NCBI GenBank assembly: GCA_018343915.1
Contig: JABRWF010000007.1
Coordinates: 124,001-188,000, forward strand
DNA length: 64,000 nt
Origin: Agroathelia rolfsii
Lineage: Eukaryota > Basidiomycota > Agaricomycetes > Amylocorticiales > Amylocorticiaceae
Direction of reading: 5' to 3'
This document shows, piece by piece, positions 48,501-59,609 of the stretch. The translations under genes were made by a program, and so were the position numbers. The notes beneath the pieces were generated by a model. The model ran no database searches. It was not told the DNA's origin and was given only the letters and a program-made list of their open reading frames with translations. Each line of letters opens with the position of its first letter. The stretch's first letter is position 1.

Positions 48501-49908
48501 GCCAAGTGGGTCGATTATATTTGTGTGCTTTTTTTTTTTTTTTGTGATCGCTGAAATTGTGGTTCAGATATCGAGGCTCACGAGGTGGAAGAGTTTGCCA
48601 GGCTTTTCCTTGCTGAGGTCAACTTCCGCATCCTGATGGTTGGCAACGTCTACAAGGATGTGCGTTTTGATCTCTTTGATTATTTTGTGGTGTCATTTTG
48701 AACTTTTGTTACAGGAGGCATTGCGTATTGCTACAATGGCCGAAGATATCATCGGTGCTTCTGCTTTGCCATCACCGGAAGTCCTTGATCGTGCTTTGAT
48801 TTTACCTGAAGGTAATATCCAAACCATTGTCATATTCAATGTAAATTGACTTTTTTTCTTCTTCTTCTATAGCGTCGAATTTCTCTTGGACTACGGTGGC
48901 ACCCAACGTCAACGAACCCAATTCATCATTGACCTACTACCTCCACATGGGCCCACTCACAGATTCCCGCTTACGCGTCACCGCCTCCCTCCTGAACCAG
49001 ATTCTCTCCGAACCGGCCTTCAATGTCCTGCGCACACAGGAACAGCTCGGCTACATCGTCTCCTGCTCCCAATGGCACCTCGCCGGCTCGACCGAGGCCG
49101 GCATCCGCATCGTCGTCCAGAGCGAGCGCCCACCGGTGTACCTCGAGCAGCGCGTCGAGCACTTCCTGGACTCGATGGCGGCCGTGATCGAAGGCATGGC
49201 CGAGGAGGAGTTTGCAGAGCAAAAACGCGGCCTCGAGCGCAGGTGGATGGAGAAGCCCAAGAACCTCAGCGAGGAGACGAACCGGTACTGGTCCCATATC
49301 AATTCGGGCCTGTTGGACTTTTACAGACGTGCGTGGATGACGATTATGGGCCTATCGGTGATTTGTTGAAGCTGACTTTGGGGGTTTTTTTTTTATTCTG
49401 CTCCTATACAGGCACCGAAGACGCTGATCTCTTGGATGAGATCACCAAGGAAGACGTGTTTGCTCTATTCAAGAACAAGGTCCATCCTGCTGGCTCGAAA
49501 CGCGCCAAGTTGTCGGTGCACGTGAAATCGCAGAAACCGCGTCCTCCAAAGGTCAGCAATGCGGCCGCGGCCGCATTCGAAGGCCTCGTTCGTGCCTCCG
49601 GGCTCGCTCTCAGGGGCAGCGCGGATGAGTGGGGGAGCGAGTTCGGCACGGACGCTATCCCTTTGACTGACTTTACTAAACATTGGGAAACCGTTTTGGG
49701 CGACGGTCCAGAGGCGGCCGAGTTGCTGAAGAAGATCCCCGCCCAGATGGAAGCGTACCCTACCGAGGACAGCACGGAGAGCAGCACCGCCAACGCGTCG
49801 AATGTAGAGGTCATCCACGACGTGGCGGGATTCAAGAGCAAGCTTCAGGTGGCAGACCTACCCAAGCCACTCGTAGAGTGGGGTGACTTGCCAGTGGCCA
49901 AGTTTTAG
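45580..49908 (+). CDS. ste23: Insulysin-family M16 metallopeptidase, Ste23/insulin-degrading enzyme
   Basis: Zinc peptidase that degrades short peptides in a closed chamber; the yeast orthologue Ste23 processes a-factor pheromone precursor. Fourteen exons sum to 1164 residues in frame. The inverted zinc motif HFCEH is in DDMPGLAHFCEHLLFM, followed by a 39-nt exon encoding GTEEYPRENEYSE. ELNAVDSEHKKNLQNDQWR supplies the distal Glu. Later landmarks: PGSFLGHFVGHEGPGSL, WNQQEIVSIDTTRFRF, NVLRTQEQLGYIVS. Compared with animal IDE there is a fungal insert (DGDGGKDDLSTNGF to TTENEADGG). Two in-frame starts exist. The first (45580) adds an Arg-rich, Ser/Thr-rich leader of mitochondrial type; the second, at 45691 (MVAPASSHW), gives a cytosolic form. 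It converges on cks1. Confidence 0.96.
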
Positions 49909-50217
49909 TTGTATATAGGTAGACAGACTAGTCCTGTTTTTTGATTATTCTACTACACATTCACGCTAATACAATTAAATGTACGCGATCCCATATGCCA
50001 AGTGGAGATAATCAAAGACAGTTACAAAGAGAGGGAACAGGGAACAACAATATGCGTACACGTACATGTAGAGTCAAGCGAGATTGTGGACTTATTCTGA
50101 AACGAAATTATGGCAAGGCAGAAGCGGACAACCCAATATTTAAAAGACAAGAAAGAAAAGGGAAACAATATGAAGAAAATGTGCAATGAACAAAAAAAAA
50201 AGCAACAATAAAACGGA

Positions 50218-50697
50218 TCACTTTTGTCTTGTGACCTTTGTGCGCCCGTTTGTAGTCGTCTGTGCTGGAGCAGGCTTAGGCTTTTCTCGTCTGAAGAGAA
50301 GCACATGGGGTTCAGGAGCTGATTTGAATTCCGTCAGGGACCCAGTCCAATATGCGAAAAAAAAAGAGGACAATAAATGCGCACCATGAATTTCATAGTG
50401 TTCCCATCCCAAGCTTTGTGTGATCCCGATCCCCCGCCACTCGTCTTCAGTCAGGAGTCGAAGGGGACCAGACTTGTAGTCCGCCGGGTTCTTGGATTTG
50501 TCGTAATAGAGGAAATAATGATTGGGGATGTGTTCCCTCAAGAGAGGCTTGGGCAGGATGACATGCCGGTACTCGAAGTTGTCGTCGGAGTAACGGTCTG
50601 AGTAGTGAATCCTGTGGCACCGTGTCAGGATCGCAAGCGGGGACGCTGCAAGCTATTGTACACACCTATCAATATACTCCTCCAGTTTGCTTCCCAT
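50218..50697 (-). CDS. cks1: Cks1/Suc1, cyclin-dependent kinase regulatory subunit
   Basis: Small CDK-bound adaptor that binds phospho-Thr sites on substrates and promotes multisite phosphorylation, including of SCF-Cdc4 targets. Three exons (50697-50666, 50611-50385, 50318-50218) give 119 residues. Signature blocks: [20 protein letters not shown], the [10 protein letters not shown] segment, [20 protein letters not shown], and the hinge [12 protein letters not shown], which governs strand exchange. The C-terminal extension ([20 protein letters not shown]) is basic and short. No anomaly. Confidence 0.97.
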
Positions 50698-52133
50698 GGT
50701 TCAGTTCAGCAAGATCTCTGAGTCGGATTCGAGGGGTGCGAGTGATGATGATGGTAGCGGTCGGAGGCAAAGTCGCAGGAAGCTTCCGGCGGATTCGCCT
50801 ACTTCTTAGGAACCAAACAGTAATCTCTATCTCTTTCCATCGCACTCATGTTCGCCCACTGACACTCGTAGGCCGTCGTTGCAACTTGAATAATTTATGA
50901 TTTCTCTTACACAAGGACAAAAGTTTTGGACCGATGCAATCCGCCATTTGCTAGTTGTGACTCACTCGCATGACATCAGTGGCCCAGAAATACCACGACA
51001 AGCTGATACGCCGGACCGCCAAATGTTCAAATTGCAGCATGGGTTTTCTGGGCAACTTATCAATGATTTAAATAGCAACAGGCTGCCGCACTAGCCCTTC
51101 TATTTCCCCTCTACTACCAGAATATCAGTGCTCACTTATGCGTCAATATCATTGGTAGGAGGGTTTAACTTGAAGGCTGATTTGAAGCTATCTGTTATTC
51201 TGTGGCTTACTGCGTAATGCTGGCAGATCCTTCCTACGATCTGTCTCTGAAATCAGCAACTAATTAGTGCTCTCGTCATAAGTCATTTGATATAGAAGTT
51301 CGTTGTTTTTTTAGATGATACAGACCAAGGGTCGAACAATGTACCCAAGTTAAGCAACAGAATCAGCCTCTGTTTAATTATCGGCAGCATATCAAGCTAT
51401 GGTAGTCATGATCAAAACTGAAGATAACAAGTTGGCACGGCGTAAGACACTGGCCGTGGGTTGTGATTGTAATAAAGTGGTTCATGATAGATACCTTGCA
51501 GACACACTCGAGAACTCATTCAAAGTCATGCCCCAATACATCGCACATTCAAATTAAAGTACGGCATTTCTAGGTAATACATCAACACGTAAAAACCTGT
51601 TACTCTAGCTCTTGCTTCTCTTCTCTGCGACTGATCGCTCTTGAAAACCTGAGAATCAATGCTCATTCATACGTCAACATTATGAGTACACATTCACTTG
51701 CAATCTATCCATCTATGGCCTATCGTCTATCTTTCCATGATCTTTGATATCGTTGTGGAAACGGCGTCGCTACCGAAAACCATTCAGTCTAAAAGTTTGA
51801 TTGGATGACGCGGACCAAGAGTCTATCCAACAATCATCAATGCACTGCCTGCGAATTGTGATAGTGATAAGGTAATTCGTGATAGACATCCTGTAGCCCA
51901 CTCAAGAATTCAGTATGAAGGTTCCACGAACGACAGATGATGCGAGATAGCCCATCTCTCCGCCTAAATTAGGTTTCCGGTTTTTGGAATTGGATCATCC
52001 TTTGCGTAATCCTCCACACTGGTAGCTGGTACCTAAGTGATTGTACGTACTGCGATTCCTCATTGAGTTCTTTTCAATAGTTCCCCGTCTCCATAGACTC
52101 TGCTGACTCAACATGAGTCTTTCGAACTGATTT
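50698..52133. other. Intergenic region with diverged tandem repeats
   Basis: Upstream of cks1 and of the P450 relic. No gene recognised. Two diverged direct copies of a segment of roughly 400 bp occur at about 51120-51545 and 51648-51935 (separate entry). Confidence 0.55.
51120..51935 (+). repeat. Diverged direct repeat, two copies
   Basis: Blocks recur in the same order: a TCARTGCTCAYTYATRCGTCAA block at 51125 and 51657; a GAYGMKRCGGACCAAGRGTC-like block at 51315 and 51806; and an ATTGTGATWGTRATAAR/GTGATAGA block at 51461 and 51855. The spacing differs, so deletions have occurred. This may be a locally duplicated promoter of the P450 gene. Confidence 0.6.
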
Positions 52134-53921
52134 ATGTTGCGATTCTTGTATATATACATACTTGGACACATTTGGCCCAAGTTCGCTCATCGACGCCTAC
52201 TACCTCTTCCACCAGGCCCTCGAGGGCTCCCCATAATTGGTAATGCCCTCCAAGCTCCGTCACCTAAAGCATGGGAGATGTATGCAAAATGGAAAGAACA
52301 ATATAGTAAAGATAATTTGTTTGTTTTATACCCAAGCTCACTAAATGCAATATGCCTAAAGGTAATATTATGTCAATAACTGTCTTTGGCCAAGTCTACG
52401 TAATCATAAACTCGGCGGAGCTTGCTTCAGATATTCTGGACGGCAAGGGTGCCATTTACTCTGGGAGACTGCATACTCCTATGGTAAAACTATCCGGTTT
52501 GGCCAAGGTGGTAAACTTGACCGATCCTGGGAAGGGCTTTAAGCAACAGCGTACACTTTTTCATAAGACCATAGGCACATCAGCAGCCCTCTTGTCATTC
52601 CACAATCTTATTGAGAAGGAGAGTCAGATTCCTTCGACGTGTACTACAATCATCTCAAGATTTGAATGATCATGTTGACCAGTAGGATCCTATGTCTGAT
52701 ACAAATATGGCTTATTCCTTGATTAAATTTGTGTATAAAGCTTTACTAGAGGAGATTGCGGAAGCGTCTTTTGAACCTGTCAAACAACAGATGGTACGAA
52801 GAGAGCATACACATTTGAGCATGATATCACTAATCCTCTACTTAATCACCAGGCAGCAGGAACCGCTTCCACATCATTTGTGTTGGGTCTACTCAGTGAA
52901 GAGGGTATGGAATCGGAAGGAGAGTATTATATCAAGTGGGCAGCTCTGGTAACATATACGGGTGGTACAGATACTGTAAGTACATATAGTAGCCCTACTT
53001 TTCTCATTGATACAACATAGTACACCCTATAGATTATATCTGCGATACACGGCTTTCTTCTAGCCATGACGCTTTATCCTGATGTACTAGTTAAAGCTCA
53101 AGCTGAGATAGACTCTGTAATAGGAGATCAACGACTTCCGTTATTGTCGGACATGACCCATCTACCCTATATAGATGCAGTCATTCGCGAGGTTCTCCGA
53201 TGAAATGTTGTCACGCCCATAGGTACGTGCTGATCAAATCGCTTAAGTCTCCAAAAAAAAGTTGCTGAATCGACATTGATTTCAACTCTTCCACACAAAT
53301 CAACCAAAGATGATGTTCACGCAGGGTATTTTATCCCCAAAGGATCGGCAGTGATTCCAAATATCTAGTGAGCCTGCTTCTTCTTTTCTGCTATGAATGG
53401 ACTGCTCATTTGCACTTGACAACGCTTCATGCTGAGAGACCCCAATGTGTACAAGGACCCTGAGCGCTTCAATCTCGAGCGTTTTCTCGGCGAGAATCTA
53501 GAGAGAGATCCTCGACAAATGGCTTTCGGTTTTGGAAGGAGGTAAGGTTTCAATCTTTCTTGTATTCCGATTAGGTGATTCAACACAAGTCAAACCGTAG
53601 AATCTGTCCCGGTCGCCTTCTGGCTTATGAAAGTATGCCCGTTGTATGTGCCAGGCTCATAGCCGCATTCAACATTGAAAAGTTGATGAAAGACGGTGTT
53701 GTGGTTGAACCTGTGCATTGTATGTCACCGGGGATTATCAGGAAAGTAGTAAAATATATGAATATCTCCTGCTTCATCTCACAGAAGGACTACTTTACCA
53801 GTCGTCCTGAACCGTATAAAGTCGATATTAAGCCTCGTTGGGCTCAAGCAATCGCACTTAGCAGGACCCCAGGTAATATTGATAGAAGTGATAATGCTAT
53901 AAATAACAATGAAGGGTAACG
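52134..53921 (+). pseudogene. Cytochrome P450 pseudogene
   Basis: Relic of a microsomal P450 of the large fungal group near CYP5037/CYP5144-type enzymes (assignment by general look). Recognisable pieces in order: proline-rich hinge RLLPLPPGPRGLPIIGN; SITVFGQVYVIINS; helix C region KQQRTLFHKTIGTSAAL; helix I motif [28 protein letters not shown]; ExxR in IREVLR; and the heme loop MAFGFGRRICPGRLLAYES. Lesions: a TGA stop at 53201-53203 directly after EVLR, where Trp is usual; a frameshift after NLIEKESQ near 52628; loss of most of the F-G region (only LLEEIAEASFEPVKQQM survives); and a stop or lost splice site at about 53368. The heme-binding sequence itself is intact. Confidence 0.88.
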
Positions 53922-55011
53922 TAGAAGTTATAACTCTCGAGGCTAGGATTCAAGTTGAACGAATGTGAAGTTTATGGTTTTCTTCTGTCAACCAACGTGG
54001 CTGCAACTCGAAATCGTCGCCCTTGTGTGTCAGTAAATTTCTGTTCATGATGTGTGATTAATCTTTGGCAAGGTAGTCAAAACTTGAATAAAAATACCAT
54101 CACCTCACATTTCCAGATTGAGAATTTTAATGACAACTAGTATGGCCTGTCCACAGCGCCTAATCACACAGAATTCATATCCCAAGCACGTCAGCTCGAC
54201 TGACCGTCATGATAAACATGCACGAAGTACTAAAGGCTTGGAATAGTCGGGCCATAGGACTAAAGGTCTTGTAATTCCCTAATTACCTAGGGCGAATGCA
54301 GAATTCTCCGAGCCGTTTTTCGATTGTCAGTGGTGATGATAAGAAAAAATTGGCTGGTAGATTATGACAAAGTGACAAGGCTACGAGTGCTTTATCTATT
54401 AAGTCCTTGAGACCTAGGTTTAGGTTGCTGAAGCGTTAAGTTCTGAATATTTGAAGGTCCGAGTCGAACACATACCGCAAACAATGGTAAGCGTGATTAT
54501 AACCACGATCTTCGCCGATCATTTGAGGCCAGCATCAAATTGACGCAATCATTCAATAGTTTCTATCATATCCAGTATCCAGGGTATTGTTCGAAAAATA
54601 CAATAGCAAGAGCTGTTACTGGCACACAAACAAAGGTGCAGATCGAGATGTTCCTCCGGCAGCGTTGTAATTAGTTATGCAGCAAGTCACCATCTTTACA
54701 ATAGAGCTGCTCCGAGTCTCTAAGTCGTCCTATCACGCTGGCAGTTCCCGTCGCCAGTCTTATTGTACTCAAGTCTCGGCGACACGACATGCATGCCTCC
54801 AGGTGCGCGCAACAAACTCCCGGTATGGCAGCCGTTGTTTTCAGCTACTGAATATTGTACTAGGATATGCAAAGTGTTGGAACTAGTACTACTACAAACC
54901 TGAGTACGGCACTATTATGCGATCAGCTTGCATTTATAACTAAGCACACAGAGTTTGAAGCTTCGCATATCCCATCTCCTCACTCCACCTCCGTCCTCAG
55001 AGCAACCAGGC
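53922..55011. other. Intergenic between P450 and NLR relics
   Basis: No gene, structural RNA or transposon end recognised. It is AT-moderate, with no long open frame of coding character. Confidence 0.5.
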
Positions 55012-58000
55012 ATGAATGCGCCGCGTTTTTCTCTCCATGTGTTAGGTATGCATATCTAGACACTATTTATTACTTTCGAGTTTTCTCATCTTAGCACTTC
55101 GATGGAACAGATATACCATCCACCGAGTATCTTCAAAGAAAGTCGAAGACTCTCTACCTGAAAGCGACTGTCGGAGGTAGCAACAGCAAGAACAACCCTG
55201 TGAACCCTCAATCTGACACTGATCCATACCAATGGAAGGGCTTGTCCGTCCTTGATTTGTGAGTTGGTTGGCATTTGAATTTTGAGACACTATTATTATA
55301 CTAATTATGGATCGAATTCAACCGGTCCCGTCGATTAGTGATTATGATTTACCCATATATCTCATAATCCAAGTCATGTCGAGTACTACCTTGGGCAAAG
55401 ACAAGTTGATTTATGACCTGGCCTCGCCGATTGATTTGTCCGACCATTTGAAGTCGGAAATCCATGGTCGTGAGGTTCTTCCCTCTTTTTCCCTGTCAGG
55501 AATATAACATCAAGAACACTGCAAAGCCTAAAGAGATGAGATTGGACATGGTTGATGAGAAGAAAGGCGCAGGAACGATCACTTTCTCCTTGAGGCTGGA
55601 ACTCACAGAAGGCTTGCCTGTCACTTCCTTTCCAAAGTTATTAATCACCGGAGGAATTCACAGAAGCTGGAAAAATCGGCTCGCTAAACACCGTGGAAAA
55701 GCTATAAAGGCTACTGCCGGAGTCGATGAAATGGCTGAAGAGATAAAATATGGATACAATGACTGCTGGTCGTTATTTGGAATGCTCGAAAAGGCTGTTA
55801 ATCTAGTAGATGAGATCGCTGCGGTAATATACTCATTAATCTGGATTGCACTAGGAGTAGCTATTTATTAATTTTCTGTCAACTAAATCTATCCATATGC
55901 TCAAATGGCGTGGGCAGTCTTATCGCCCATCCTGAAGGTTTTTTCCTACTGGTATATTCTGATATCTTCATGCAGTGCTCAAATTTTGTGTAGATCTTCA
56001 TATTGCAGAACAAAAGGGACCAGGGGATCTCATCGTTGTTGGACGCCATGAACAATGCATATGACTTAGTTGATTATACGAGCGCACTAAAGGATCTTGA
56101 TGCCGTGGATCCTCGGCGTAAGGTCATAAGACAATTATTTCAACAAACTTGTGATTGTGCGTGGTTCATCCGCCAATACATAAGCTATGGCTTCGGTAAG
56201 TTCGTGCAGAGTATGATGACTATGAACGTCTATTGACTAAGTGGGTCCAGGTTGGCCGTCTCGTGAAGTCCGAAACAAGTGGCCACGACCAGATAGTGAA
56301 AAGCTATATTGATGCTTTCATCAAGCTCAAAAAGTGTTTCAAAGAAAGAAACTTGGATTGCAACAGAGATCGTCATTCATCGTACATTAGAAACAGAAAC
56401 CATAGGAAATATCGGTAACTATAACTCAATAACCTTGTAAGATTATTTCTCACCGGCGCAATGAAAAATACAGCCGATAAACAATTGCTCGACGATATGC
56501 AATCTCCCGTGGGTCTAAAAACGCCAAAGGGATGTCTTCCTGGCACACGCAAGTCCGTCTTGGAGGAAATCGTCAATTGGATTAGTTAACCTCCCGAAGA
56601 AAAAAAGCCTCATGTGTATTGGCTACATGGCGTCTCAGGCTGTGGCAAGTCTGCAATTACATCAACAATTACCGAACAATTCAGGAGCGTCAAACGATGC
56701 GCCTCATTTTTCTTTGACGCCTCGAAACATCTTGTGGCTGTGCCCGAGCATCTGTTTAGCACCCTGTCTCGCAGCCTTGCTGATCTCGATCCATGATGGA
56801 AAAAAGTTTCTAGTAGACATTGCTAGGGAATAATGGGAACTACGGAAGACTTTGGACGTGAGAACTCAGTTTGAAATTTTATCTTCAGACCAGCGAAAGA
56901 GTTTAGACCTGTTGGACCGATCTTAGTCATAATCGATGCACTAGATGAAAGCGGCCCCAAGAAAAGGCGAAGCCAGCTTTTGGAAATGCTCTCCCGGCTC
57001 GAGGAACTAAAGGACTGTGGTCATTTCCGGTTTCTCATTACGTCTCGGCTCGAAGATGATATCCAAAAAAGTATTTGACAACAAGCCTTGGGTTCTCTCC
57101 TGCGATCTAAGTGAAATATCCGCATCAACCATGGATGATGATATTAAGTGCTATGTCGACTCGGAACTTTCTGGGATTGAGGCTCTTGCACAGAATTTTG
57201 AGGACAAGCCATGGCTAGACTTATTTGTTGATCGTGCAGAACATCTCTTCCAGTGGGCTTCCGTCGCACGCAAATTTGTCAAAGACAAAAACTTTGACCC
57301 CGTGGATCGCTTCATCTATCTTCGTGATCATCCAACTAGCTTACGTCTAGATTCCCTCGATAACTTATACACGACTGTCCTCCGCCAGCTAATCGGAACA
57401 GAAGAACAATCTGTCGAGTTCAGACGATTTCAAACCGTTTTCGGAAGGATTCTATCGCTACGAGAGCCGTTGTCTCTACAAGCACTTGCTGAACTATGGC
57501 CTGACGGGGAACAAAAGCGACATCTTCGACAGATTGTGCGCCCGTTTGGTTCACTACTCCAGGTTGTTGACACAAACGATGAGCCTATCCACCCACTGCA
57601 CGCCTCGTTCATCGATTTTCTTTTAGATCCCCAGCGTAGCCGATATTTCCATGTGAAACCTGCATCCGAGAGCATGGCACTTGCGGTGTCTTCCTTACGG
57701 GAAATGAACAAGCTCTTGCGATTCAATATTTGTTGCTTGGAATCATCATTCTGCCTCAACCAGGAAGTGGAAGATTTGCCACTTCATGTAAAGGAAAACA
57801 TTTCGGAGCATCTCTCGTATACATGCCGTTATTTTGCATCGCACCTCAACCTTTGCGCATACGATCCCACTATGCTATCGACGACAAAATCCTTGGTGGA
57901 GAACTTCCTTTATGACAAGTTCCTCAGCTGGTTGGGAATATTGGGCTTGTTGAGCGAAGTTGCTCAGGCTTCAGCCGAGTTAGCTCTAAAAACTTGGACT

Positions 58001-59350
58001 GAGATGATAATACAATCTTAATCTTGCTTGAGCCATTCCTTTTTTTGATAAATCATATTAGAAATGCGATGCCGCCAACGAATCGATCACATTCATCACC
58101 GATGCCGAGCAATTTATCTGAACCTTCAGCAAAATGATGACCATGAGCGCGCCTCACATTTACCTATCGTCTTTAGCATTTGTACCATTATCATCACCAA
58201 TATTCTAGATATATTCCCTCAAGTATCCTGGTGGACTCAGGGTAGATCAGAACTATTTTGAAGTCGCCGAATGGATGGCCGAGCTCCAAAAAATGCCTGA
58301 AGATCGCTTTGAAGGCTGAACTAGTGCTGTCAACATCTCTCCTGACGGACACCGGACTATATCTAGGGTCTCGACTACCTATTTCGAAGTGTGGGATGCT
58401 GATACGGCACATATTTTAGTTTCTGGTCCTTCTGATAACCAACAACCCCCACCTCGCAAAGGAATCGAAGCAATCGCAGTTTCATCCGACGGAAAACGTC
58501 TTGCTATAAGCTACCTGGATCGCAATATTGCAGTGGTTGATGCACATACCGGGGTTCTTCTCCATGGCCCTTTAATGCATCATCAGGATGCCGTACTTCA
58601 AATTGCATTCTCATGCACGACAGATTCATCTTCTCTGTCGGGGTAAAGAGGGATCTTCTTGTCTGGGATTCGAGTACGGGAGAGCTCTTTGAAGAGTATC
58701 ATATGCGCTCTAGCAACTGAGCGGTACATGCACACATTGGATTTTGGGTTGGAGACGAAGAAATCAGGGCTATCTCTACAACTTACAAGGAATGCGGCCG
58801 CAATAATGGCCATGACCTCAACACTACCATTATGAATGCACGCTCTAGTCGTTGGTCCACTCTGGGGTTCTGAAGCATCTGAAGCTCGTTACCACTCAGT
58901 CGACTTTTCTCGAGATGGAAATGATGTGGTTGTTGGTTGCGGCCTAGCTCTCTGGATATAGGATTTGACTCGACCTGATAAGCTTGTTGCCGTCCTCTTA
59001 ATGGTCACTATTTCGGAATGACTGCCGTTAAATTGTCGCAAGACTGCAAGCTTATCGCATCTGGGGCTTATGACTCCGCCGTACGACTCTGGGACGCATG
59101 CACTGGCGAATCCGTGGCTGTTCCCCTTCTACCATAATCTCTCCATCACTTCCCTCGTATTTTCTCCTGACAACAGACGCGTATCAGGCAGGTCTGATGC
59201 GACCAAGCGGCATATCTGTGGCCTCTGGAGATCGTACAGTTAGACTGGACTTTAGCCAGCTAAAAGTTAGTAAAGAGTGGATGGAATACTGTCGAGAATC
59301 GATTCAGACAGCCACTATGGATGAAGAGTCCACTTTCCAGACGATGAGTT
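55012..59350 (+). pseudogene. NLR-like C2/NACHT/WD40 (STAND) protein pseudogene
   Basis: Remnant of a fungal NLR-type signalling ATPase (HET-E-like architecture). N-terminal C2-like pieces: HFDGTDIPSTEYLQRKSK and TLYLKATVGGSNSKNNP. A helical linker follows (KYGYNDCWSLFGMLEKAVNL, RDQGISSLLDAMNNAYDLVD). NACHT: CLPGTRKSVLEEIVNWIS, Walker A GVSGCGKSAI (about 56629-56658), Walker B GPILVIIDALDES, then FRFLITSRLEDDI. A long intact stretch, 57017-58021, carries the winged-helix/HLH part (FGRILSLREPLSLQALAELW, HPLHASFIDFLLDPQRS). The degraded WD40 section includes LIASGAYDSAVRLWDACTG. In-frame stops at 56587-56589, 56794-56796, 58119-58121 and 58206-58208, plus frameshifts near 56860, 57060 and 58610, rule out a full product. 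Confidence 0.88.
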
Positions 59351-59514
59351 GAGCGTATTTGTTAACTTACTTAGAGTATCATACACACTTCTATTTTTGT
59401 GGGTATCCTGTACCCGGACCCTGGCACGTATATAACTTACTGGTACATGTATTACGATGCGCTGTGCGACTGTGCCATATATCACGCGACACAGTTGCCT
59501 GTTTGGGTGATTTT

Positions 59515-59549
59515 GTGGCTGTGCACAAATACTTCCGATGCACAGCCAC
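59515..59549. repeat. Perfect 11-bp inverted repeat with 13-nt loop
   Basis: Arms GTGGCTGTGCA and TGCACAGCCAC are fully complementary. It lies 60 bp before the prp45 start codon, probably in its 5' leader or core promoter. Confidence 0.85.
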
Positions 59550-59609
59550 GATGGAGCCACCGGAGAGAGTAACTGAGCCAACTAACTGCACTTGTCTCTC
59601 AACTCAACT

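Noticed and set aside
53922..55011. Possible solo LTR or transposon remnant between the two pseudogenes
   Set aside because: No terminal repeats, target-site duplication or transposase/reverse-transcriptase motif could be found.
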